Shown here: positions 1 to 5,422 of the stretch, piece by piece | Layout of the letters: each line of letters opens with the position of its first letter | Position numbering within the stretch: position 1 is the stretch's first letter | Assembly (NCBI GenBank): GCA_018829865.1 | Contig: JAHJTR010000078.1 | Span: 1 to 7,814 of the forward strand | From: Patescibacteria group bacterium | GTDB lineage: Bacteria; Patescibacteriota; Gracilibacteria; UBA1369; JAHJTR01 | DNA length: 7,814 nt | Direction of reading: 5' to 3' | Notes under the pieces: generated by a model | Databases searched by the model: none | Told to the model about the DNA's origin: nothing | Seen by the model: the letters and a program-made list of their open reading frames with translations, nothing else | Program-made: the position numbers and the translations under genes

Positions 1-114
1 ATTTTTAACACATATTTGTTAACAAAATATTAATTTTTCATAATAAATCTTCTCATCTTCTCACAACTAATCAGCCAAAAAAAAACCTGATCTGATTTAA
101 AAAATCACAAGTTA

Positions 115-267
115 TTTATATCCTACCAAATATTTCTCGTATCCTTATCCCCCACCTCAATAATCATGGCATTCAGCGTTTCAGCCCTTATCGGAATCAT
201 TTTCGGCTATTACCCGGCCCGCCGAGCAGCAGCCCTAAATCCAATTGAAGCCCTTCGTTACGAATAA
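115..267 (+). pseudogene. 3' remnant of a MacB/FtsX-type ABC transporter permease gene
   Basis: The frame ending in TAA at 265-267 encodes the typical C-terminus of MacB-like permeases: a last membrane segment (SVSALIGIIFGYYPAR) followed by the family signature ARRAAALNPIEALRYE. In the family this segment ends a protein of roughly 400 residues that moves substrates out through the envelope with an ATPase partner. Here the frame is closed by TGA at 88-90 and TAA at 31-33. The translation upstream of about position 115 does not resemble the permease, and the DNA there is A/T-rich and looks non-coding. Only about 50 codons are therefore left, with no plausible start; the ATG at 166 lies inside the membrane segment. 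The likely reading is a 5'-deleted remnant. A sequencing or assembly break just upstream cannot be excluded. The next gene starts 21 bases later. Confidence 0.7.
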
Positions 268-288
268 AAATTTAATAACTTTATCAAA

Positions 289-747
289 ATGAAAAAAGAA
301 ACACTCTGGCACATCGTAATTGTTATCACTCTCGCAACCGGCATGTTTTACGCAGGCACTCTCTACGCAAAGTCAGTCGCAAATTCAGCAACCAACTCTT
401 TTAACTCCCAAAATCCCCAAGGAAATATGAGAGCAAATTTCGCAAGCAGAGGCGAAATGCCAAATATGCAAGGTAGGAGACTAAACGGCGCCGCCGCAAT
501 AACCGGCACAATAATCCAAAAAGACGACATGAGCATCACCCTAAAGCTAGCAGACAGCGGCTCAGCCATAGTCTTCTTCTCCGACGCCACCGACATCCAA
601 AAAACCACAGCAGGCACCAGAGCAGACCTAACCCCAGACGCAAACGTCACGATCCGCGGCGAAAAAAACGAAGATGGGAGTTATAATGCAACGATGATTC
701 AGTTAAGGCCAGAGTTGGGGAAGACAGAAATGATAAAAAAGCAATAA
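289..747 (+). CDS. Small membrane-anchored extracytoplasmic protein with a DUF5666-like beta domain
   Basis: The 152-residue product has one N-terminal hydrophobic segment (about residues 8-26) without a lipobox, so it is probably anchored with its C-terminus outside the membrane. Residues about 30-66 form a flexible linker rich in Asn, Gln, Gly, Ser and Met. Residues about 68-142 form a small beta-rich domain with the pattern G-T-I-x-(8)-T-L-K-L ... DLTPDANVTIRGEKNEDGSY-N-A-T-M-I. This resembles DUF5666/OB-fold-like domains (metal, nucleic acid or ligand unknown), an assignment made from pattern alone. It lies 21 bases after the MacB-like remnant and may once have been the last gene of that transporter operon. 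No Shine-Dalgarno sequence precedes the ATG. Codon use changes along the gene: C-ending codons dominate up to about 660, then T-, A- and G-ending ones. No specific function can be assigned. Confidence 0.75.
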   Translation: MKKETLWHIVIVITLATGMFYAGTLYAKSVANSATNSFNSQNPQGNMRANFASRGEMPNMQGRRLNGAAAITGTIIQKDDMSITLKLADSGSAIVFFSDATDIQKTTAGTRADLTPDANVTIRGEKNEDGSYNATMIQLRPELGKTEMIKKQ

Positions 748-847
748 TCGCCTATTGTCGATCATAAAAAAAATTGTATCTAAATTTCACTTTTTTATAA
801 ATATAGTTAAGATCATTTTTCACTTAATATTACCCAGTTTGTTAATT

Positions 848-897
848 TTTTGCATAGTTTTGCATAGTTTGCAGATAATTTGCATAGTTTTGCAAAA
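848..897. repeat. Five-unit tandem array of a 10-bp motif, consensus TTTTGCATAG
   Basis: Five consecutive 10-bp units start at 848, 858, 868, 878 and 888. Units 1 and 2 are identical (TTTTGCATAG), unit 3 is degenerate (TTTGCAGATA), unit 4 is ATTTGCATAG and unit 5 is TTTTGCAAAA. The last unit is the core of a perfect 12-bp palindrome, GTTTTGCAAAAC, at 887-898. A period of 10 bp places every TGCA core and T-tract on nearly the same face of the helix, which suits protein binding or intrinsic bending. The array ends 19 bases before the stop of the minus-strand 656-residue gene, so it is downstream of that gene and also downstream of the plus-strand gene ending at 747. It is not a recognisable rho-independent terminator. 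The rest of 748-916 is A/T-rich with no gene. Confidence 0.7.
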
Positions 898-916
898 CAT
901 CATCCCATGCCAATAA

Positions 917-2887
917 TTAAGGCACTGGTATATAAAAAGTTCCAAGATCCATTACCGTTGGGCGAAGCCTAAATCTGTTAAAAGTATCAACATTAACTAT
1001 ATAGTGTTTTTTCCCATTTATTGTTTTCACTCCACAGGAAGTAACAATAGTCTGCTCTCTACAAGCAAGATCCCCCGCAAAACCACTCGGACCTGAAAAT
1101 TTTCTACTATTCAATCTTGATGCATGAAAATGAGATTCTGATATTCCCTTCCCTACAAAAGTCCGCCTTCCTAAAAACCTACCATTGGCTTTTTTATGAA
1201 AAGAATATGTAAAAGAGATCAGTTTTTGTAAAATAAGCCTTTGCGCCCTAAAATCCCAGTACAAATAAAAACCCTTTTCCGAAGTTTTATCCATAAGGTC
1301 TTCTTTAAGTAATTTTCCTATTTTTTTCTTAAAAGATGGATTATTAAAAGCATTTATTAAAAGATGCATTTTTAATAGTAAAAGGGTTCGCAACTTGCCA
1401 AGTTTAGGACGCTCAGATCCAGCGTGCTTCTTTTTTTTGCGATTAATCGGATCTTTATGTTGAGGAATCGCAAAGTGTTTCTTTAACTCACCTATAAGTA
1501 ACCTCCGATTCTTAACCAGCCTCATAAGCTTTAGAGATTTTGATACTGCCATCAATAATTCTGTCTCATATACTGGGTTTGCACCCTGCTTTTGCATTTG
1601 AAGTATTTTCTTTACCTCTTGTATTTTTACAGAATCATAATTCTTATAAAGACGATAAAATGTAAAAAGATCAACAAAGTTTTTTTTCAGACCATTAAAG
1701 CGACGATAAGAAATACCGAATTTATTCCCAACATTATTATAAAAATCATTAAACCTACTTGAAAAAATAATAGATGTATCAGTTTTCCCTGAGCGACTAG
1801 GTAGATTTTTAAAAAGAGTTATCAAACTTAGTATCGACATACTCGGACCACCCTTTATTTTGAACTTCTTGCAGACTTTCCGAGCAAACTCTCTAAAATC
1901 GACTCTCCTTAAATACTCCCCAACCTCCTTATTTGAAAAAATACGATCAATCAATGGTATCCAACGCACACGCATCGGCCCCAAAGCATCAGCCCATAAA
2001 TTTAATCGCTGCCTTCTCTTTTTATTCTTTATTGCCTCAAATAAATACAAAGTATCTCTAACAGCATAGCCATTTCCAATCTCATAAAAAACTCGTTTAT
2101 TCTGAACAAGGTTTTTTAATAAGTTAAGGTTAGCATCACTAAACTTAGACAAATTTTTTATTATTTTTATTAAATCCCCGCAATTGAAAATCGCTAATGA
2201 AGGAACATGTTTTACTATGAACTCTATGACTTTTGTAGTTCTATTAATCTTAGATTCTGAAAACTTAGAATTACTAAGCAATTTATATATATCATCAAAA
2301 TATGAAAAATTAAATCTATCTTCATTCGCAAGGTAAACCTTAATAAATAGCTTTAAAACAGATTTTCTTTTAAATAAAGACTCCATCTTTGCCCTATCTA
2401 AATTATAGGTACTTCCCACTTTTATAATAAAAAAATTAACCGTATCCCCACATTTTCTAGCTTCATTTATTTTAAAATCCTTAAAAACATAGGAATGTTT
2501 CTTATAGGATACCTTTACATCCGATTTTCCATCCTTTCTCAAAAGAATTAATACATTCGTAATAACTTTATACTCAGGATCATTAATCTTTATCATTATT
2601 TCTCTCTTCACCCAATCATAACTAGCCTTATAAAAAACCCGCGTATGTTCTATTTGCCCCACCATTTGTAAAAGCTTTTTATTATCAATTTGCTTCACCG
2701 TATCCTTAAAAATCTTATCCAATATAGCTGGCGATAATATTTTTTCCTTATTTGAGAGTTTTTTCAAAAAAGCTATTCTTAAAGCCACCAACCTTTTTAG
2801 CATTTGTGGTTTGTTAATACTTTTTCTCTCAAAATTCTTTCCTTTTCGATTTGAGGAGTATAGGTCTATCCCCTTTTTTAAAGCCAT
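917..2887 (-). CDS. Large, very basic protein of unknown function
   Basis: I do not recognise this 656-residue product. It is Lys/Arg-rich almost throughout. The first ~60 residues are basic, residues about 60-480 look mainly alpha-helical with many I/L/F positions, and a Lys cluster (NRKKKKHAG) follows near residue 490. The last ~72 residues (585-656) differ: they are richer in Gly and Ser, with SHFHASR at 585-591, SGPSGFAGDLACREQ around 598-612, and TSCG ending in Cys618 and Gly619. This suggests a separate C-terminal domain with candidate functional residues His586, His588, Asp606, Cys609 and Cys618. There is no signal peptide and no clear membrane helix. The basic charge suits a nucleic-acid or ribosome contact, but that is inference only. 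The ATG at 2887 is supported by a promoter about 25 bases upstream, giving a short leader without a Shine-Dalgarno sequence. No transposase, nuclease or helicase motif is apparent. Confidence 0.85.
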   Translation of the reverse strand: MALKKGIDLYSSNRKGKNFERKSINKPQMLKRLVALRIAFLKKLSNKEKILSPAILDKIFKDTVKQIDNKKLLQMVGQIEHTRVFYKASYDWVKREIMIKINDPEYKVITNVLILLRKDGKSDVKVSYKKHSYVFKDFKINEARKCGDTVNFFIIKVGSTYNLDRAKMESLFKRKSVLKLFIKVYLANEDRFNFSYFDDIYKLLSNSKFSESKINRTTKVIEFIVKHVPSLAIFNCGDLIKIIKNLSKFSDANLNLLKNLVQNKRVFYEIGNGYAVRDTLYLFEAIKNKKRRQRLNLWADALGPMRVRWIPLIDRIFSNKEVGEYLRRVDFREFARKVCKKFKIKGGPSMSILSLITLFKNLPSRSGKTDTSIIFSSRFNDFYNNVGNKFGISYRRFNGLKKNFVDLFTFYRLYKNYDSVKIQEVKKILQMQKQGANPVYETELLMAVSKSLKLMRLVKNRRLLIGELKKHFAIPQHKDPINRKKKKHAGSERPKLGKLRTLLLLKMHLLINAFNNPSFKKKIGKLLKEDLMDKTSEKGFYLYWDFRAQRLILQKLISFTYSFHKKANGRFLGRRTFVGKGISESHFHASRLNSRKFSGPSGFAGDLACREQTIVTSCGVKTINGKKHYIVNVDTFNRFRLRPTVMDLGTFYIPVP

Positions 2888-2911
2888 ATTTCAGAGTTAA
2901 CAAATCATTAA

Positions 2912-2940
2912 ATTATAAAACAGTTACACAATAAAATCAA
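2912..2940 (-). promoter_or_regulatory. Sigma70-type promoter of the 656-residue gene
   Basis: On the minus strand, TTGATT (2935-2940) and TATAAT (2912-2917) are separated by exactly 17 bases. The -10 is perfect and the -35 matches 4 of 6 consensus bases. Transcription would start near 2905, leaving a leader of about 18-20 bases before the ATG at 2887. No Shine-Dalgarno sequence is visible in that leader. Confidence 0.65.
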
Positions 2941-3009
2941 GCACCCCACGCAACAACCCAGCCCCCGCAAACTGCGAGCGGAAGCCAGCAGAACGTTGTG
3001 AGCGCAGCG
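2941..3009. other. GC-rich islet, possible interspersed repeat
   Basis: About 70 bases of distinctly GC-rich sequence stand in A/T-rich surroundings, between the promoter of the minus-strand gene and the mannosyltransferase remnant. It contains two related segments, GAGCGGAAGCCAGCAGAAC (2975-2993) and GAGCGCAGCGAAC (3000-3012), both starting GAGCG and ending GAAC. An imperfect hairpin with CTGC/GCAG outer pairs and a C(GGAA)G tetraloop can form within the first. A plus-strand frame is open across it, but the translation is Ala/Gln/Ser/Thr-rich and unlike a glycosyltransferase. It may be one copy of a small dispersed repeat or a deletion scar. The other copies would lie outside this window. 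Confidence 0.4.
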
Positions 3010-3261
3010 AACATCTTTTACTACTCCCCGGAAATCATGCAAAACATATGAACATCCACAAACAGATACGTGCTAGTAATTTTCCCGATTTACCTACTAC
3101 TTGCACAGCTAAGCAGCAAATATAAATTCCTCCACGATTTGATTCTTATTATAGGAGCCACATTCCTCGCTTATCACACTGCACTTTTTGGCGAATTTTG
3201 TTTGGGCTGGATAGGAATCTCTACGGCTGCAACAAACACACTTGACCTCACAAGAATTTAA
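3010..3261 (+). pseudogene. 3' remnant of a GT-C (PIG-V-like) mannosyltransferase gene
   Basis: The frame reads IFYYSPEIMQNI, then TGA at 3049-3051, then TSTNRYVLVIFPIYLLLA and a final membrane segment up to TAA at 3259-3261. The motif S-x-N-R-Y-V-L-V-I-F-P followed by a hydrophobic stretch, a basic spacer and one more hydrophobic stretch resembles the C-terminal end of PIG-V-like, polyprenol-phosphate-sugar-using GT-C transferases, which span the membrane many times and are usually 350-500 residues long. Only about 83 codons remain. The sequence upstream of 3010 is the unrelated GC-rich islet, so the 5' part has been lost. An apparent small ORF could start at GTG 3070, but this lies inside the motif and is unlikely to be a genuine start. 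The TGA could be a simple nonsense change of a Trp, Arg or Gly codon. Confidence 0.6.
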
Positions 3262-3269
3262 GGTATAAT
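3242..3269 (+). promoter_or_regulatory. Sigma70-type promoter of the 246-residue gene
   Basis: TTGACC (3242-3247, five of six consensus bases) and a perfect TATAAT (3264-3269) are separated by 16 bases. Transcription would begin near 3276, about 30 bases before the ATG at 3307. The promoter overlaps the last codons of the mannosyltransferase remnant. That overlap fits a remnant that is no longer an active gene and now supplies regulatory sequence. Confidence 0.65.
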
Positions 3270-3306
3270 TAAAACCTCTAAAATCCTAGTATCTAATATT
3301 ATAAAT

Positions 3307-4047
3307 ATGGTCAAAGAAAATTCAAAAGAAAGAATAAGTGTAAGGGAAGCCCTTCTATCTAGAGCTAATAACCCAACCCCCGAAGATCGATGTGAGTCTA
3401 TTGCTACAAATCTAATGTCCAAATTCATCGAAGAACCTGACGTTTGGCAAGAAATTGAGAAATACTTAAAGGAAAATAATCCGGATATTTATTACAATCA
3501 TCCTGAATATTGGAATATCGGCGACCCAGCTAATCATTTAGCAGTTTATGCTAGTTCAGAATGGAGTTACAAATTTTTAAATCGAAAATTCACTGACCCA
3601 AATTTCTGCGAACAAGATGTTGAAGATCTAGGGAACGAATTAGAACGTTTACTTAACATCCCAACCAATAAATTATTAGAGGATACGAGCTTTAACTTGT
3701 TAATTACCTGCCTCATAAAAGCTGCAGAAGACCCGATAAATGATATTGTTGACGATAACTGGCTTAAGAGTGAAAGTGGCCAAGAAGGAACAATCGAAGG
3801 TTCACATATTCTAACAGAAAAAGAAAAAAGCGAGAGAGAAGTACTAATAACAGTGCTACAAAGAATGGAAGATCATTTTCAAGCAGTCTGCTCTCATATT
3901 AAGGGAGAGGATAAAGGGAAAAAAGATCCATTTATTGCCGCCACTGCCAAACGTATTGCAGAAAAATCTGATCCATTTTTAAAAAAGTTTTTAGAAGAAG
4001 ATGAGGATGATGACAACGAAAGCGGAAATGGTGGATTTGATGCCTAG
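3307..4047 (+). CDS. Acidic cytoplasmic protein of unknown function
   Basis: I do not recognise this 246-residue product. It has no signal peptide or membrane segment, so it is probably cytoplasmic. It appears mostly helical and is rich in Asp and Glu. A middle region contains Trp and Tyr (NPDIYYNHPEYWNIGD, about residues 58-73). A Lys-containing helix follows at about 165-225, and the protein ends in a strongly acidic tail (EEDEDDDNES, residues 230-239) before a Gly/Asn-rich end. Such a tail is common in proteins that bind basic partners, but no partner is shown here. The ATG is preceded by a good promoter and no Shine-Dalgarno sequence. It ends in TAG immediately before the HAD phosphatase remnant, which continues in the same reading frame after that stop. 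It is transcribed away from the basic 656-residue gene. Confidence 0.8.
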   Translation: MVKENSKERISVREALLSRANNPTPEDRCESIATNLMSKFIEEPDVWQEIEKYLKENNPDIYYNHPEYWNIGDPANHLAVYASSEWSYKFLNRKFTDPNFCEQDVEDLGNELERLLNIPTNKLLEDTSFNLLITCLIKAAEDPINDIVDDNWLKSESGQEGTIEGSHILTEKEKSEREVLITVLQRMEDHFQAVCSHIKGEDKGKKDPFIAATAKRIAEKSDPFLKKFLEEDEDDDNESGNGGFDA

Positions 4048-4284
4048 TTTTCTTTATAAACAGCAGTCGCACTAAAAATAAAGCCACCAGATATTGCAAA
4101 TAAAAAAATAACATTCTAAGGGGATTCTGTTGAGGATTGTATGGCAGCAACTGCAGCTGGAATACGTTTTATTGGTGTCTTATCAGGATATACATCAGCA
4201 GAAAAACTTATTGCCTCTGGTGCCAACAAGGATAATTTAGTAAATTCTATAAATGAATTACCTCATTACCTAAAAATAGAATGA
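4048..4284 (+). pseudogene. 3' remnant of a HAD-family phosphatase gene (phosphoglycolate phosphatase type)
   Basis: The frame ending in TGA at 4282-4284 encodes GDSVEDCMAATAAG (about 4120-4161) followed by IRFIGVLSGYTSAEKLIASG and ...INELPHYLKIE. This is the last third of a HAD hydrolase: motif IV (GDSxxD), the following helix, and the usual G-V-x-S-G-Y-T/L-x-x-x-G-A end of the phosphoglycolate phosphatase group. Just before it, TAVALKIKPPDIANKKITF matches the helix and strand that normally precede motif IV, but TAA at 4117-4119 replaces the hydrophobic residue expected before GDS, and another TAA stands at 4057. The N-terminal nucleophile motif (DxDGT) and the cap domain are absent. The gene is therefore both 5'-truncated and carries nonsense changes. 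Its stop overlaps the LD-carboxypeptidase start as ATGA, so the two once formed an operon. Confidence 0.75.
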
Positions 4285-5165
4285 TTTTTCCGCCACTACT
4301 AAACAAAGGCGATACTATAGCTATTTTTGCTCCATCCTCACAAATAGATACTACTCTGCAGAAACAATATATTAAGGGAATAAAACTTATTAAAAGCTTA
4401 GGTTACGATGTTTTAGATACAAAATTGCTTAATACTCCTGAAGAAAAAGCCAAACAAATTCATTCACTTGTTAATGATAGTGAAATTAAGGCGCTTGTTG
4501 CTTTACAGGGTGGAGATAGTTGTGAAACTGTTTTGCCGTATTTAAATTTTGAATTAATTAAAAAAAACCCCAAAATATTTATGGGTTTCAGTGATATCTC
4601 AGTTTTACTAAACGCAATCGCATATAAGTCAGGACTTATTACATATTTGGGCCCTGATTTATTATGGAAGTTTGGGAAAAACTTTTCCTCATATGATAAG
4701 GAGAGGTTTATAGAGACTTTAGAGAATGGGAATAATTCAATTCCCGGATTGGACAAATGGAAACTTGTTAAGGGCAATGCTGATTCTTTTTGCGGGCAGC
4801 TATGGGGAGGTAATTTGCGCTGTTTTATGAAATTGCTAAATACTCCTTACCTACCTAGGTTGAAAGATGGTTTACTAATGATTGAAGATTTAAAAAAGGA
4901 TTTAAATTGGATGAGTAGTTCTTTGGACAAGTTAGAACGTACCGGAATTTTATCCAAACTTAAAGGAATAATTATCGGTTATAATTATAAGTGTTCTTTC
5001 AATGATTCTGAGCTTTTTGACCTTCTCATTGAAAAAACAAAAACCTATGATCTAGGCATAGTAAAAATCAACGATTTTGGCCATAATTCAGTTCACGCGA
5101 TTTTCCCTATAGGCGCAACAATAAAAATTGATACCAAAAAAACAAAAATAGTTTTTCAAAAATAA
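4281..5165 (+). CDS. ldcA: LD-carboxypeptidase, peptidase family S66
   Basis: The 294-residue product has the usual length and layout of S66 serine peptidases, which in the best-known role remove the terminal D-Ala from L,D-linked tetrapeptides during cytoplasmic recycling of peptidoglycan. The N-terminal Rossmann-like part starts PPLLNKGDTIAIFAPSS. The nucleophile lies in MGFSDIS (Ser104), after LVALQGGDSCETVLPYL, the counterpart of the family's GGYG region. The glycine motif GGNL (176-179), Glu202 in MIEDL and His268 in FGHNSVHAIFPIGA complete the Ser-Glu-His triad, all intact. The related self-immunity peptidase MccF belongs to the same family and cannot be excluded by motifs alone. The ATG overlaps the stop of the HAD remnant (ATGA), so translation was probably coupled. 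Transcription may now come from the promoter at 3242-3269. No terminator is evident between its stop and the convergent tRNA gene. Confidence 0.88.
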   Translation: MIFPPLLNKGDTIAIFAPSSQIDTTLQKQYIKGIKLIKSLGYDVLDTKLLNTPEEKAKQIHSLVNDSEIKALVALQGGDSCETVLPYLNFELIKKNPKIFMGFSDISVLLNAIAYKSGLITYLGPDLLWKFGKNFSSYDKERFIETLENGNNSIPGLDKWKLVKGNADSFCGQLWGGNLRCFMKLLNTPYLPRLKDGLLMIEDLKKDLNWMSSSLDKLERTGILSKLKGIIIGYNYKCSFNDSELFDLLIEKTKTYDLGIVKINDFGHNSVHAIFPIGATIKIDTKKTKIVFQK

Positions 5166-5182
5166 TGTTAAATAAATCATTA

Positions 5183-5258
5183 TGGAGCCGCCACCGGGAT
5201 TCGAACCCGAGACCTCACCCTTACCATGGGTGCGCTCTACCAACTGAGCTATGGCGGC
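5183..5258 (-). tRNA. tRNA-Thr (anticodon GGT)
   Basis: The minus strand folds into a full cloverleaf. The acceptor stem GCCGCCA/TGGCGGC pairs perfectly, the D arm is GCTC-AGTTGGTA-GAGC, the anticodon stem is CACCC/GGGTG with loop ATGGTAA, and the T arm is TCGGG or CCGGG type with TTCGAAT. Anticodon positions 34-36 read GGT, which decodes ACC and ACT threonine codons. The discriminator base is T, and the CCA end is encoded. Total length with CCA is 76 bases. The 3' end points towards the LD-carboxypeptidase gene, which converges on it with 17 bases between. The change in strand composition of the window occurs at about this gene. Confidence 0.96.
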
Positions 5259-5272
5259 ACTTCGCGTAAGCC

Positions 5273-5300
5273 ATTCTATACAATTTCGCAATTATTTCAA
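5273..5300 (-). promoter_or_regulatory. Promoter of tRNA-Thr
   Basis: On the minus strand, TTGAAA (5295-5300) and TAGAAT (5273-5278) are separated by 16 bases. Both elements match 5 of 6 consensus bases. The expected start near 5266 lies a few bases before the tRNA 5' end at 5258, which suits a stable RNA gene with a short 5' leader removed by RNase P. Confidence 0.55.
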
Positions 5301-5363
5301 ACACAAGTTCAAAATTTCCATTCTCAAAAAAAACCTCAATCCCCACAAACAAAACACAACTAA

Positions 5364-5391
5364 TTGACAAAATAAAAAAAGTGTTTAAAAT
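5364..5391 (+). promoter_or_regulatory. Strong sigma70-type promoter of the 355-residue gene
   Basis: A perfect TTGACA (5364-5369) and TAAAAT (5386-5391, five of six bases) are separated by 16 bases. The start of transcription would be near 5398, about 25 bases before the ATG at 5423. The leader has no clear Shine-Dalgarno sequence. This promoter and the tRNA promoter diverge within the same intergenic space. Confidence 0.65.
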
Positions 5392-5422
5392 CCAAACATC
5401 AGTATTTCATAATTAATCCAGC

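Noticed and set aside
15..26. Perfect 12-bp palindrome TTTGTTAACAAA
   Set aside because: It is A/T-rich with no linked promoter or gene start, so chance is likely in this composition.
69..97. Hairpin AATCAG...CTGATT as a terminator
   Set aside because: The stem is only 6 bp with a long loop, and no T-run follows.
848..897. CRISPR array
   Set aside because: Units are 10 bp and directly adjacent, with no spacers, and no cas genes are present.
917..2887. The 656-residue protein as a transposase or reverse transcriptase
   Set aside because: I saw no DDE, HUH or YxDD motif and no terminal repeats. The basic charge alone is not enough.
838..2904. TTTGTTAA (838-845) and TTAACAAA (2897-2904) as inverted ends of an element carrying the 656-residue gene
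   Set aside because: The match is only 8 A/T-rich bases, the same motif also occurs near position 15 and at other sites, and there is no target duplication.
3070..3261. Independent 63-residue membrane protein starting at GTG 3070
   Set aside because: The GTG lies inside the conserved NRYVLVIFP motif and similarity continues upstream, so a truncated larger gene is the better reading.
5183..5258. A duplicated tRNA 3' end (att site) within the window
   Set aside because: I found no second copy of the T arm and acceptor sequence. The GCCGCC near 490 is only a short chance match.
5088..5291. Minus-strand open frame across the tRNA region (67 codons)
   Set aside because: It is mostly translated tRNA-Thr, so the tRNA explains the sequence fully.
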